In this document: positions 1-9,028 of the stretch, piece by piece | How positions within the stretch are numbered: the stretch's first letter is position 1 | How the letters are laid out: every line of letters begins with the position of its first letter | NCBI GenBank assembly: GCA_944383695.1 | Contig: CALWQP010000001.1 | Coordinates: 62,001-126,000, forward strand | Reading direction: 5' to 3' | DNA length: 64,000 nucleotides | DNA from: an uncultured Mediterraneibacter sp. | GTDB taxonomy: Bacteria > Bacillota > Clostridia > Lachnospirales > Lachnospiraceae | The notes under the pieces: generated by a model | Databases searched by the model: none | Told to the model about the DNA's origin: nothing | What the model saw: the letters and a program-made list of their open reading frames with translations, nothing else | Made by a program: the position numbers and the translations under genes

Positions 1-41
1 GGAGTAATATCGAAAAAAATGCTGTCAATATCTTTCGCCAT
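1..41 (-). CDS. 5' end of an unidentified gene, cut by the window edge
   Basis: An ATG at 41 opens a frame reading MAKDIDSIFFDIT before the sequence ends. It is preceded by a strong Shine-Dalgarno (AAGGAGG, 8 bases upstream) and by a good promoter at 90-118, so this is very probably a real gene start. Thirteen residues are too few to name a family. It lies downstream of rsmA on the same strand but has its own promoter. Confidence 0.6.
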   Translation of the reverse strand, partial: MAKDIDSIFFDIT

Positions 42-89
42 GTGACCGTCCTCCTTCTTTTCCTTCTTTTTTCTCCGTATGATCTTTAT

Positions 90-118
90 ATTATACTAAA
101 AAACGCATAATTAAACAA
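90..118 (-). promoter_or_regulatory. sigma-A type promoter for the partial gene at the left edge
   Basis: On the minus strand TTGTTT (113-118) and TATAAT (90-95) are separated by 17 bases. It sits about 50 bases upstream of the ATG at 41. Confidence 0.7.
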
Positions 119-170
119 TAAACTGACTATTAAATATTTGTGAATGGCGCGTCAGATGATTTCCCCCTGC

Positions 171-1049
171 TCAGTCATGCATATGCTTTCCAAGTAGATC
201 TGACAGCCCGGCAAATTCAGAAAGCGTCAGCGCCTCGCCCCGAATACTCGCCCCTTTGCCCAGATTCAGGATGGCCTCCTCGATCTCTTCTTTTGTAAAA
301 TCAAGTTCCGCTGAATTCTTCAGCCCATTCGCCAGCGTCTTCCTTCTCTGATTAAAAGACGCGCGTATGATGCGGAACATCAGCTTCTCGTCGCGTACCT
401 GCACTGGTGGTTCCTCATGCCGATCCAACCGGATCACCGCCGACCCGACCTTCGGTCTGGGCATGAAACAGTTCGGAGGCACATTTGCCACGATATAAGG
501 CCTGGAGTAATACTGGACAGCCAAAGACAGAGCGCCGTAATCCTTTGATCCCGGGCCTGTCTGCATCCGGTCCGCCACCTCTTTCTGGACCATGACCGTG
601 ATGTTTTTGATGGGAACATGATTTTCAAAAAGCCCCATGATGATCGGCGTGGTGATATAGTAGGGCAGATTTGCCACCACCTTGATGGGTCTGCCCTGGT
701 TCTCCTCCTCTGCCAGCTTTGCGATATCCACCTTCAGCACGTCTGCATTGATGATCCTCACATTTTCATAACCATCCAGTGTATCCTCGAGGATGGGGAT
801 CAGCGCCCGGTCAATCTCTACTGCAATGACCCTGCGCGCCGCGCAGGCGAGATACTGGGTCATAGTCCCGATCCCCGGGCCGATTTCGAGCACGCAGTCA
901 TCCTCATTGATCTGCGCCGCCTGGATGATCTTGTCCAGCACGTGCGTATCGATCAGGAAATTCTGGCCGAACTTTTTCTGAAAAACAAAATTATATTTCT
1001 GCAGCACCGCGATGGTGTTCTGCGGATTTCCAAGAGTAGGCTGCTTCAT
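171..1049 (-). CDS. rsmA: 16S rRNA (adenine(1518)-N(6)/adenine(1519)-N(6))-dimethyltransferase RsmA/KsgA
   Basis: Dimethylates two adjacent adenines in the 3' terminal helix of 16S rRNA during small-subunit assembly, using S-adenosylmethionine. The 292-residue protein shows the family hallmarks: GQNFLID near residues 28-34, the SAM-binding loop EIGPGIG near 55-61, and the catalytic NLPYY near 127-131. An in-frame start exists 13 codons upstream (1088), but the ATG at 1049 has AAGGAGG just before it and gives MKQPTLGNPQNT, a normal family N-terminus. It is the last gene of the asnB-tatD-rsmA run. tatD-rsmA adjacency is common in Firmicutes. Confidence 0.96.
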   Translation of the reverse strand: MKQPTLGNPQNTIAVLQKYNFVFQKKFGQNFLIDTHVLDKIIQAAQINEDDCVLEIGPGIGTMTQYLACAARRVIAVEIDRALIPILEDTLDGYENVRIINADVLKVDIAKLAEEENQGRPIKVVANLPYYITTPIIMGLFENHVPIKNITVMVQKEVADRMQTGPGSKDYGALSLAVQYYSRPYIVANVPPNCFMPRPKVGSAVIRLDRHEEPPVQVRDEKLMFRIIRASFNQRRKTLANGLKNSAELDFTKEEIEEAILNLGKGASIRGEALTLSEFAGLSDLLGKHMHD

Positions 1050-1115
1050 GTGTTCCTCCTTTTCGGAATATTCAGACGGCTTAGGCAAAAGAAGACAGAC
1101 CCCTTCATAAATTTT

Positions 1116-1877
1116 TCACAAACAGTACAGTTCCCTGCTGTTCTTCTCGGCCTGCCGTATGACTTCTTCCACTGGTATTCCCTTCAGCTCTGCAACTTGT
1201 TCCGCTACATAGGGCAGATACAGGGAGCTGTTCCGTTTTCCTCTGTATGGAACAGGCGCGAGATATGGGCAGTCCGTCTCCAGTACAATGGACGTAAGCG
1301 GGATCTCTTCTACAACCTGCTTTAATTTCTTCGCGTTCTTAAAGGTGACCACACCGCCAACGCCGATATAGTATCCCATTTTTACATACTCCCGCGCCAT
1401 CTCGACGGAATAGGAATAGCAGTGGATGACCGCCTTCATTCCCACGGCGTGCTGCTTCATGATCTCAAAGGTATCAGCCGCCGCGTCCCGGCTGTGTATG
1501 ATGACGGGCATGTTCTTTTCCCTGGCAAGCTCAAGCTGCCGGATGAACCACTTTTTCTGGATGTCATGCTTTTCCTTATCCCAGTAATAGTCCAGACCGA
1601 TCTCTCCCACGGCAACGATCTTCTCCAGATCAAGCAGGTCTGACATCTTTGAAAACTGCTCTTCATCCATGTCCCCCACCTCATCGGGATGAATGCCGAT
1701 GGCTCCGTACATAAAAGAGTATGCTTCTGTCAGCTCCACGATCTTTTCCCAGGAATCGATAGTGGATCCCGCATTTACGATCAGGCCGATACCTCCCGCT
1801 TCCATACTCTTTAAGAGCTCGTCCCGGTCCGGATCAAACTGCTCGTCATCATAATGCGCATGTGTATCGATTATCAT
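1116..1877 (-). CDS. tatD: TatD family metal-dependent DNase
   Basis: A 253-residue TIM-barrel metallohydrolase of the TatD/YcfH group, implicated in 3'-5' DNA exonuclease and repair activity. Metal ligands expected for the family are present: HAH at residues 6-8, Glu in GEIGLDY near 91, His in IIHSRD near 127, His in VIHCYS, and Asp in ETDCPYLAP near 200. The start has GAGGTGAGG just upstream. It begins 9 bases after asnB and ends 66 bases before rsmA, so the three genes are probably co-transcribed. The exact cellular substrate is not deducible here. Confidence 0.93.
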   Translation of the reverse strand: MIIDTHAHYDDEQFDPDRDELLKSMEAGGIGLIVNAGSTIDSWEKIVELTEAYSFMYGAIGIHPDEVGDMDEEQFSKMSDLLDLEKIVAVGEIGLDYYWDKEKHDIQKKWFIRQLELAREKNMPVIIHSRDAAADTFEIMKQHAVGMKAVIHCYSYSVEMAREYVKMGYYIGVGGVVTFKNAKKLKQVVEEIPLTSIVLETDCPYLAPVPYRGKRNSSLYLPYVAEQVAELKGIPVEEVIRQAEKNSRELYCL

Positions 1878-1886
1878 AGCCTCACC

Positions 1887-3425
1887 TCAGCGCTTTACAA
1901 AATATTCTTCATACCATACAAGGAAGGTATAAATGGTCCACACTTTTCTCCAGTTGTCTGAATTGCCTCCCACGTAATCGTCGAAGATCGCATTGATCTC
2001 ATCTATATGGAAGAACTTCTCAGCCATCTCGCTGCGGAATTTAGCCCGCACGTCCTGGTTGTAGCGGTCGTCTGCCATCCAGATGCGGATGGGCACGATG
2101 AAGCCCAGCTTCTTGCGGAACGCGATCTCTTCCGGCAGCACTTTTGCCGCGGCAGTGCGCAGCGCCACCTTGTTCTGCTCTTCATTGACCTTATATTTCG
2201 AAGGCATCCTGGACGCAATGTCAAAAATCCTGCGGTCCGTCAGCGGCATCCGGATCTCAAGCCCTGCCGCAAGGCTCATCTTGTCCACGTTCAGATAAAT
2301 GTCGCCTTCCAGCCATATCTGGATATCCACATCCGACATCTTTGTCAGCGAGTCAAGCCCTTCTGTCTCCTCATAGACAGGACGCGCGATCTCAATGGGA
2401 AGGACATCCGGGTCGTATTTCTTCAGGATGCGCTTCTTCTCGTCTTCCTTCATGATATTTGTATTTCCCACGTAGAACGTCTTCAGATTCTCGCCGTAGC
2501 GTTCTGCGTTGCGGTACATATTGTATCCGCCGAAGAATTCGTCCGCTCCCTCGCCGGAATAACAGATCTTCGTGTGTTCCGCTGTTGCACGGCAGGCAAT
2601 GGCAAATGCGATCGCCGATGCGTCTCCCAGCGGCTGTTCCATGTTGTACATCACATACGGCACGATACCGAAGTATTCCTCCGGCGTGATCAGACACCGG
2701 GAGTTCTTTCTTCCCAAAATCTCAGCAGTCTGCTTTGCCAGCCCGGACTCATCGAAACGCTCCTCTTCATATCCGCAGGAATCCGTCATCTCCACATCAG
2801 ACATTGCCAGCACATAAGAGGAGTCCACGCCTCCGGACAGGAAAGCTTCCGCTCTCTCATCCGCCGTCTTGACCTCCGGCATGATCTCCTTCAGAGTGGT
2901 GTGGATCTCGTCCGCCCACTCCTCAAGGGTCCTGCTGTCGTCCGGGCGGAAAGTGGGCGTCCAGTATCTTTTTATACTCAGCTTCCCATCCTGCCAGATC
3001 AGATACCGTCCCGGCATAAGCTTCTTTAGTCCGCGGAAGAATGTATTCTCCCCCGCCACATAAGTAAGGCTCAGGTATAACTGCAGCATCTCTTCATTCA
3101 ATTTCTTTACAAATCCGGGCTGCTCCATGATCTGTCGGATCGTGGTGCCGTAGAGAAGGCCGCCGTCCTCTGTCTCATAATAATAGAATGGCTTTGTCCC
3201 GAAATGGTCTCTCAGGCAGAACAGTTTCTTCTCATCCTCATCCCACAGGGCAAACGCGAACATGCCGTGCATGTGGTCCGCCATCTCGCACCCCCATGTC
3301 TCGTACGCGCGGATGAGGATCTTTTCCTCCCGCACTTCTCTCGTAAGATCAAGCGGGATTCCCAGCCTCTCACAGAGTTCCTCCCAGTTGCGGATGTGCC
3401 CTCTGTATTCTTTTACTGTTATCAT
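1887..3425 (-). CDS. asparagine synthetase-like protein with a truncated glutaminase domain
   Basis: The C-terminal synthetase half is well preserved: the ATP-pyrophosphatase loop SGGVDSS near residues 195-201 and GEGADEFFGGY near 290, which in AsnB activate aspartate to beta-aspartyl-AMP. The N-terminal Ntn-hydrolase half is incomplete. The protein starts MITVKEYRGHIRNWEEL, which aligns to the internal NGEIYN-RELR region of AsnB. The catalytic Cys2 (MCGI) and the GHRRLSI strand that bind glutamine are absent, although HMHGMFAFALWD and RDHFGTKPFYYY remain. The ATG has an AGGAGG site 6 bases upstream and no upstream frame supplies the missing part. The total is 512 residues. I infer an ammonia-dependent enzyme or a different amide donor. 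Annotation pipelines would call this asnB. Confidence 0.85.
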   Translation of the reverse strand: MITVKEYRGHIRNWEELCERLGIPLDLTREVREEKILIRAYETWGCEMADHMHGMFAFALWDEDEKKLFCLRDHFGTKPFYYYETEDGGLLYGTTIRQIMEQPGFVKKLNEEMLQLYLSLTYVAGENTFFRGLKKLMPGRYLIWQDGKLSIKRYWTPTFRPDDSRTLEEWADEIHTTLKEIMPEVKTADERAEAFLSGGVDSSYVLAMSDVEMTDSCGYEEERFDESGLAKQTAEILGRKNSRCLITPEEYFGIVPYVMYNMEQPLGDASAIAFAIACRATAEHTKICYSGEGADEFFGGYNMYRNAERYGENLKTFYVGNTNIMKEDEKKRILKKYDPDVLPIEIARPVYEETEGLDSLTKMSDVDIQIWLEGDIYLNVDKMSLAAGLEIRMPLTDRRIFDIASRMPSKYKVNEEQNKVALRTAAAKVLPEEIAFRKKLGFIVPIRIWMADDRYNQDVRAKFRSEMAEKFFHIDEINAIFDDYVGGNSDNWRKVWTIYTFLVWYEEYFVKR

Positions 3426-3727
3426 ATGTGCTCCTCCTGTTTCTTATCGCCTTATTTCATATAACATAGTACTTTCCGATGATATATACCGCGGCGGTGA
3501 TATCAGGAAATTCGCAGCGATATGCCGGCGCGGTCCTTTTTGTATTTTAACATATCAGGTATCCGCTGTAAATCTGCATCACACTCCGGCCTGCGCGTCA
3601 CACTCTCATCCCATCCATCTGCGCCGGAAAATTGGAAAAAATGAAAAAAACTATTGTCTTTCCTGTCATTTATGCCTATTCTATTAAAGGAACTACTTAA
3701 ACTATGTAATAAGACGAGGTATACGAA
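3426..3727. other. divergent intergenic region between asnB-like gene and purC
   Basis: This 302-bp gap carries the purC promoter on its right side. At 3481-3504 there is an imperfect inverted repeat (GATAT-CCG / CGG-ATATC with short unequal spacers), about 56 bases upstream of the asnB-like start, which could be a regulatory site. No purine riboswitch consensus was seen before purC, and no small gene with a convincing ribosome-binding site. Confidence 0.5.
3654..3682 (+). promoter_or_regulatory. promoter of purC
   Basis: TTGTCT (3654-3659) and TATTCT (3677-3682) lie 17 bases apart, 45 bases before the purC ATG. Confidence 0.6.
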
Positions 3728-4591
3728 ATGAAACCGATCAAAGAAGGAAAAGTACGCGAAATCTATGACAACGGCGACAGTCTGATCCTTGTTGCCACTG
3801 ACAGGATCAGTTGTTTTGACGTGATCCTGAAAAACACTATTACTAAGAAAGGAACTGTTCTTACACAGATGTCCAAATTCTGGTTTGACATGACTTCCGA
3901 TATCCTGCCGAATCATATGATCTCGACAGATGTGAAAGATATGCCGGAATTTTTCCGTCAGCCTCAGTTCGACGGCAACAGCATGATGTGCCGGAAGCTG
4001 AACATGCTCCCCATCGAGTGTATCGTCCGCGGCTACATCACGGGAAGCGGCTGGGCAAGCTACCAGAAGGACGGCACTGTGTGCGGCATCACGCTGCCGG
4101 AAGGCCTCAGAGAGTCGGACAAGCTGCCTGAACCGATCTACACACCTTCTACAAAGGCAGAGATCGGCGATCATGACGAAAATATCTCTTATGAGCAGAG
4201 TATAGAACACCTGGAAAAAGCTTTCCCGGGGAAAGGTGAAGAATACGCCTCAAAGCTTCGCGACTACACCCTGGCGCTGTACAGGAAATGTGCGGATTAC
4301 GCCCTGACTCGCGGCATCATCATCGCTGACACGAAATTCGAGTTCGGTCTGGACGAGGATGGGAACATCGTGCTCGGAGACGAGATGCTCACACCGGACA
4401 GCTCCCGCTTCTGGCCGGCAGACGGATATGAGCCGGGACACGGACAGCCGTCCTTTGACAAACAGTTTGCGCGCGACTGGCTGAAAGCCAATCCGGACAA
4501 TGACTGGACACTGCCGGATGATATCGTACAGAAAACGATCGATATTTACCTGCAGGGGTATGAGATGCTCACAGGTAAGAAGCTGGACTGA
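3728..4591 (+). CDS. purC: phosphoribosylaminoimidazole-succinocarboxamide synthase (SAICAR synthase)
   Basis: Joins aspartate to CAIR with ATP in de novo purine synthesis. The 287-residue protein starts MKPIKEGKVREIYD as is typical of the family, has LPIECIVRGYITGSGW near residue 96-111, and ends the catalytic core with DTKFEFGLDEDGN near 200 and DSSRFWP. It stands alone here, not in a pur operon, transcribed from its own promoter and facing the ABC transporter genes. The stop codon abuts an 82-bp tandem repeat, so its transcript probably ends inside or after that repeat. Confidence 0.97.
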   Translation: MKPIKEGKVREIYDNGDSLILVATDRISCFDVILKNTITKKGTVLTQMSKFWFDMTSDILPNHMISTDVKDMPEFFRQPQFDGNSMMCRKLNMLPIECIVRGYITGSGWASYQKDGTVCGITLPEGLRESDKLPEPIYTPSTKAEIGDHDENISYEQSIEHLEKAFPGKGEEYASKLRDYTLALYRKCADYALTRGIIIADTKFEFGLDEDGNIVLGDEMLTPDSSRFWPADGYEPGHGQPSFDKQFARDWLKANPDNDWTLPDDIVQKTIDIYLQGYEMLTGKKLD

Positions 4592-4770
4592 GCGGGCTTT
4601 CGCGCTGTCAGACCTGTCGACTGAGGGGGCTTCGCCGTGCACAACTTCGATTCCGCTCCGCTCCATCTCAGTCGCGGGCTTTCGCCCTGTCAGACCTGTC
4701 GACCGGGGGAACGCCGCCGTGCACAACTTCGATTCCGCTCCGCTCCATCTCAGTCGCGGGCTTTCGCCCT
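4592..4770. repeat. 82-bp tandem repeat, two full copies and a partial third
   Basis: GCGGGCTTTCGC recurs at 4592, 4674 and 4756, an exact 82-base period. Copies 4592-4673 and 4674-4755 agree at about 75 of 82 positions; the third stops after 15 bases. The copies differ mainly in one 16-base block. The repeat starts directly after the purC stop codon and fills the gap between convergent purC and the ABC exporter operon. Each copy has small GC-rich hairpins and the phrase CTTCGATTCCGCTCC. No credible gene is present on either strand. Confidence 0.9.
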
Positions 4771-4809
4771 ATGTAGAAGCAGAAGGAGGGCTCATTGCCA
4801 TCGCGCACA

Positions 4810-6744
4810 TCACGAAAGCTCCAGCTTACCTGTGTATAACTGGTAGTAGGTGCCTTTGAGTTTGAGGAGGTCCTCGTGGGTTCCTCTTTCGATGATACGG
4901 CCGTGTTCCAGTACCATGATGGCGTCGCTGTTGCGGATGGTTGACAGCCTGTGGGCGATGACGAATACGGTGCGCCCTTTCATCAGGTTATCCATACCCT
5001 TCTGCACGATGCTCTCCGTCCTTGTATCAATGGAAGACGTTGCCTCATCGAGGATGAGCACCGGTGGATCAGCGATGGCTGCTCTGGCAATAGCAAGGAG
5101 CTGTCTCTGCCCCTGGGAAAGTTCTTCCCCATCGCCGCTTAAATGGGTGTCATATCCCTTTGGCAGCATCTTGATAAATCCATCTGCATGGGCGAGTTTT
5201 GCCGCCTTGTATACTTCTTCGTCCGTTGCGTCCAGCTTGCCGTAGCGGATATTTTCCTTGATCGTCCCTGTGAACAGATGGGTGTCCTGAAGTACGATAC
5301 CCAATGAACGCCTCAGGTCCGCTTTCTTAATTTTATTGATATTGATATCATCATAACGGATCTTTCCGTCAGCCACGTCATAGAACCGGTTGATCAGGTT
5401 CGTGATCGTTGTCTTCCCGGCTCCGGTGGACCCGACGAAGGCCAGCTTCTGCCCCGGCTTCGCATACAGGGTCAGGTCATGGAGCACCATATGATCCGGC
5501 GTGTACCCGAAAGTCATATCGTAGAATCTCACATCACCTTTCAACTCGGTATAAGTGACAGTTCCGTCCGCCTGATGCGGATGCTTCCAGGCCCACAGTC
5601 CGGTGCGCTCCTTACATTCCACGATATTGCCGTCTGCATCTTTCTTTGCGTTTACAAGTGTGACGTATCCATCGTCCACCTCCGGCTCTTCATCCATCAT
5701 GTTGAAAATACGCTCTGCTCCGGCAAGCGCCATGATGATGGAGTTGAACTGCTGGGCAATCTGCATGAACGGCTGGGTAAAGCTCTTTGTGAACTGCAGA
5801 TAGGAAGCCATGACGCCGAGCGTAATGTTTCCGATTCCCATTACAGAGAGGAAGCCGCCGAATACTGCTGTCAGAACGAACTGGAGATTTCCCAGGTTTC
5901 CGATGATGGGCCCCATCATGCTGGCAAATGTATGGGCGCGGGACGCGCTGGCGTACAGCCGCTCATTCAGCTCGTCGAACTCTCTCTCCGAAATCTTTTC
6001 ATGGTTGAACACTTTGACAACGCGCTGTCCGTTCATCCGCTCTTCCACAAATCCGGTGATATCCGCAAGGTCAAGCTGCTGCCGTATGAAATATTTTCCA
6101 CTGTTGCCCGCAACCTTCCTTGACACGAGAATCATGACAAGGATCATCAGCACCGCCAGCACCGTAAGGATCGGGCTCAGCACCAGCATGGAAATAAATG
6201 TTACGACTATGGTAAATGCTGACATCAGCACCTGCGGAATAGACTGGTTGATCATCTGGCGCAGGGTGTCCGTATCATTTGTATAAAGGCTCATGATCGA
6301 GCCGTTCGTATTCTGGTCAAAATAGCGGATGGGCAGTGTCTGCATATGCTCGAACATCTCGTCGCGGACACGCTTTAACACGCCCTGACCGATCACCACC
6401 ATCATCCTGCTGTATATAAACGTCGCGATGACTCCCAGCAGGAAGATCGTTCCCAGCACGGCCAGCGCCATGTACAGTTCTGTATAATCCGGGTTCTGCT
6501 GCCCGATAAGCGGGATGATAAAATCATCAAGAAGGAATTTCAGTGACAGCGACACAGAAATGGACGCTATGGAGCTCATCAGGATACAAATAAGTACAAT
6601 GATGAACTGCACTCTATATGTGCCGGTCACATAGCTCAGCAGACGCTTCGCTGTCCTGAGCGTGCCGCTGGTGATCGCCGGGCCGCCCTTATGTTTTCCC
6701 TTTCCGGCTGCCGGACCGCTGTTGTTATTCATCTGATCACTCAT
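4810..6744 (-). CDS. ABC transporter, fused permease and ATPase, canonical subunit of a heterodimeric exporter
   Basis: A 644-residue type IV ABC exporter half. The first 70 residues hold a Gly/Lys-rich cytosolic leader (MSDQMNNNSGPAAGKGKHKG). Six membrane helices extend to about residue 340. The nucleotide-binding domain has Walker A GSTGAGKTT near 435, signature LSQGQRQ near 538 and Walker B with catalytic glutamate LILDEATSSID near 561. The region between membrane and ATPase domains carries an insertion (about 360-400, DADGNIVECKERTGLW). It overlaps its upstream partner by 8 bases. The paired partner has a degenerate site, as in BmrCD/LmrCD-type multidrug exporters. The substrate is unknown; control by the neighbouring MarR protein suggests a toxic compound. 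Confidence 0.93.
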   Translation of the reverse strand: MSDQMNNNSGPAAGKGKHKGGPAITSGTLRTAKRLLSYVTGTYRVQFIIVLICILMSSIASISVSLSLKFLLDDFIIPLIGQQNPDYTELYMALAVLGTIFLLGVIATFIYSRMMVVIGQGVLKRVRDEMFEHMQTLPIRYFDQNTNGSIMSLYTNDTDTLRQMINQSIPQVLMSAFTIVVTFISMLVLSPILTVLAVLMILVMILVSRKVAGNSGKYFIRQQLDLADITGFVEERMNGQRVVKVFNHEKISEREFDELNERLYASASRAHTFASMMGPIIGNLGNLQFVLTAVFGGFLSVMGIGNITLGVMASYLQFTKSFTQPFMQIAQQFNSIIMALAGAERIFNMMDEEPEVDDGYVTLVNAKKDADGNIVECKERTGLWAWKHPHQADGTVTYTELKGDVRFYDMTFGYTPDHMVLHDLTLYAKPGQKLAFVGSTGAGKTTITNLINRFYDVADGKIRYDDININKIKKADLRRSLGIVLQDTHLFTGTIKENIRYGKLDATDEEVYKAAKLAHADGFIKMLPKGYDTHLSGDGEELSQGQRQLLAIARAAIADPPVLILDEATSSIDTRTESIVQKGMDNLMKGRTVFVIAHRLSTIRNSDAIMVLEHGRIIERGTHEDLLKLKGTYYQLYTGKLELS

Positions 6745-8470
6745 CCTCAGCGCCTCCTTTCACCTGTGATTCATACACTTCCCTGTAGATCGCATTGTTC
6801 TTCAGGAGCTCCTCTGAAGTGCCGATGCCGTTAATCTCACCGTTATCCATAACAATGATCATATCTGCATCCTCCACAGAGGAAATTCTCTGGGCGATAA
6901 TGATTTTTGTCGTGTCCGGGATTTCCTCGCGGAACGCCTGGCGGATCAGCGCGTCTGTCCTCGTATCCACCGCGCTGGTAGAATCATCCAGGATAAGGAT
7001 CTTCGGCTTCTTAAGCAGCGCCCTGGCAATACAGAGTCTCTGCTTCTGTCCTCCGGAGACGTTGTTTCCGCCTTCCACGATCATCGTGTCATACTTGGCC
7101 GGGAACTCCTGGATAAATCCGTCAGCCTGGGCCAGCTTACACACTCTCTGCACTTCCTCATCGCTGGCGTTCTCATCCCCCCAGCGCACATTGTCATAGA
7201 TGCTGCCTGTAAAAAGCACATTTTTCTGGAGCACCATGGATACCTGGTCGCGCAGCGCCTCCAGGTTGTAGTCACGCACATCCACACCGCCGACCTTCAC
7301 ACATCCTCCTGTCACGTCATACAGCCTCGGTATAAGCTGTACGAGCGTGGACTTGGCGCTTCCGGTACCGCCGATGACGCCCACGATCTGACCGCTCTTA
7401 ATATGAAGATCCACATCTTTGAGAGAAAGATTTCCTCCCTCTCCCGCGTAGCTGAAGTTCACATGTTCGAAGTCAATATCGCCGTTTGCCACTTCTCTGA
7501 CCGCATCCGCCTTATCCCGCATCTCAGGCACTTCGTCCAGCACCTCAGTGATACGGTCTGTGGAAGCTTCCGCGATCATGATCATGGTAAACACGAAGGT
7601 CACCATCATCAGGGACATCAGGATCTGAAGAGCGTACACGATCACGCTGGTCAGCTCTCCGGTCTGCATAGACCCTCCGATGATACTCTCGCCGCCGATC
7701 AGCACCATGACGATCACGACGGCGTATACCGCGAACTGCATGACCGGGGAGTTCCATGCCACTACCTTCTCCGCCTTTGTAAAAAGTTTGAACACTATGG
7801 TTGAAACTTTCCCGAACTTCTCCACCTCATGATCTCCGCGCACATAGGCTTTTACCACCCTTGCCGCATTTACATTTTCCTGCACCGTGTTGTTCAGCAC
7901 GTCGTACTCGTCAAACACCTGGACGAAATGGGGATGTGCTTTTTTGGCGATAAAGATCAGAGTCGCGCCCAAAATCGGCGCCACAACGAGCATAACAAGC
8001 GCGATGGGCATACTGATGGTCATCGTCATGACCAGCGACAGAACGATCATGATCGGCGCCCTTGCAAGCAGACGAATGGTAAACATATATGCCATCTGTA
8101 CGTTCGTGATGTCCGTTGTCATCCTGGTCACCAGGCTGGAAGTTGAAAAATGGTCGATATTTCCAAAAGAGAAATCCTGGATTTTATAAAAGATATCGTG
8201 GCGCAGGTTCTTTGCGTATCCTGATGAAGCGATCGCGCCGAGCTGCCCTGCCTTTGCGCCGAAAGCAAGCGCCAGCATAGCCATGGCGATGAGCAGAAGA
8301 CCCATCTTTATAATGTAAGCCATATCACCTTCCATGATCCCGACATCAATGATCCTCGCCATCAGCAGCGGGATCAGGACTTCCATCAGGACTTCCAGAC
8401 AAACAAGCACTGGTGTCAGGAAGGATTCACGTTTATATTCCCTGACGGAACGAAGTAGTTTTCTATTCAT
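6737..8470 (-). CDS. ABC transporter, fused permease and ATPase, degenerate-site subunit
   Basis: A 577-residue ABC exporter half with six membrane helices (about residues 15-300) and a nucleotide-binding domain: Walker A GGTGSAKST near 364, signature NVSGGQKQRL near 467, and Walker B LILDDSTSAVD near 492. Here the usual catalytic glutamate after Walker B is aspartate, which is typical of the non-hydrolytic site in heterodimeric exporters. Its start overlaps the marR stop (ATGAATAG) and its stop overlaps the next subunit, so the three genes are translationally coupled. Confidence 0.93.
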   Translation of the reverse strand: MNRKLLRSVREYKRESFLTPVLVCLEVLMEVLIPLLMARIIDVGIMEGDMAYIIKMGLLLIAMAMLALAFGAKAGQLGAIASSGYAKNLRHDIFYKIQDFSFGNIDHFSTSSLVTRMTTDITNVQMAYMFTIRLLARAPIMIVLSLVMTMTISMPIALVMLVVAPILGATLIFIAKKAHPHFVQVFDEYDVLNNTVQENVNAARVVKAYVRGDHEVEKFGKVSTIVFKLFTKAEKVVAWNSPVMQFAVYAVVIVMVLIGGESIIGGSMQTGELTSVIVYALQILMSLMMVTFVFTMIMIAEASTDRITEVLDEVPEMRDKADAVREVANGDIDFEHVNFSYAGEGGNLSLKDVDLHIKSGQIVGVIGGTGSAKSTLVQLIPRLYDVTGGCVKVGGVDVRDYNLEALRDQVSMVLQKNVLFTGSIYDNVRWGDENASDEEVQRVCKLAQADGFIQEFPAKYDTMIVEGGNNVSGGQKQRLCIARALLKKPKILILDDSTSAVDTRTDALIRQAFREEIPDTTKIIIAQRISSVEDADMIIVMDNGEINGIGTSEELLKNNAIYREVYESQVKGGAEDE

Positions 8471-8969
8471 GGTCTGTTATCTCCTCTCTCCTTTTTTCAT
8501 TACCTGCCAAATTCGCCGACATCTGTTCCAGCACATCCAGGCAGACCGAAAGCTTTTCTTCCGGGATGCCTTCTCTGAGCACAGCCTCCGCATAACGGAT
8601 ATTATCCAGAACATATTCTCTGATCCCTTCAGCTTTATCCGTTGGGACTACTTTTTTCAGCCGGGCGTCCCGCTCCACTGACTCCCTCCGGATGAGTCCC
8701 TTCCTTTCAAGAAGCTGGAGCGTTCCGGTCACTGTCGACCTGCGGACCTGGAACTCTTTCTCCACATCCCTCTGATAGATGTCACGTTTCAGTGACTCAA
8801 ACAGAATATAGTGCAGCACATGTCTCTGCATGTTCGTCAGGCTGTCCTCGGCTTCATGGGAGCACATCTGACGCTTAAGCTGGTGAGAAACAGTATTGAT
8901 CAGCTTTCCCGCATCTCGTTTGGACGCATAGGACGCGTTCGTTCCTTTCTGCAGCTCCTGTTTTCCCAT
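8463..8969 (-). CDS. MarR family transcriptional regulator
   Basis: A 168-residue winged-helix regulator. The middle of the protein reads MQRHVLHYILFES, then VEKEFQVRRSTVTGTLQLLERKGLIRRE, the recognition helix and wing of MarR proteins, followed by RDARLKKVVPT and a long dimerisation helix. The frame can be extended to 9014, but the ATG at 8969 has AAAAGGAG 9-10 bases upstream. First gene of an operon with two ABC exporter subunits; it probably represses its own promoter through the palindrome at 9029-9044 and is relieved by the exported compound. Confidence 0.92.
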   Translation of the reverse strand: MGKQELQKGTNASYASKRDAGKLINTVSHQLKRQMCSHEAEDSLTNMQRHVLHYILFESLKRDIYQRDVEKEFQVRRSTVTGTLQLLERKGLIRRESVERDARLKKVVPTDKAEGIREYVLDNIRYAEAVLREGIPEEKLSVCLDVLEQMSANLAGNEKRREEITDHE

Positions 8970-9028
8970 ACCGCATACACTCCTTTTCACAGCTTCCGTT
9001 CTGCTTCGGATCATAAAGATAATTATAA

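Noticed and set aside
3426-3640. Possible missing N-terminus of the asparagine synthetase in another frame
   Set aside because: No MCGI-like start or GHRRLSI strand is found in any minus-strand frame upstream.
3600-3727. Purine riboswitch before purC
   Set aside because: The leader is too short and the conserved purine aptamer words are not present.
4250-4726. Minus-strand frame covering the 82-bp repeat
   Set aside because: It overlaps the end of purC and its sequence repeats with the DNA repeat; it has no coding features.
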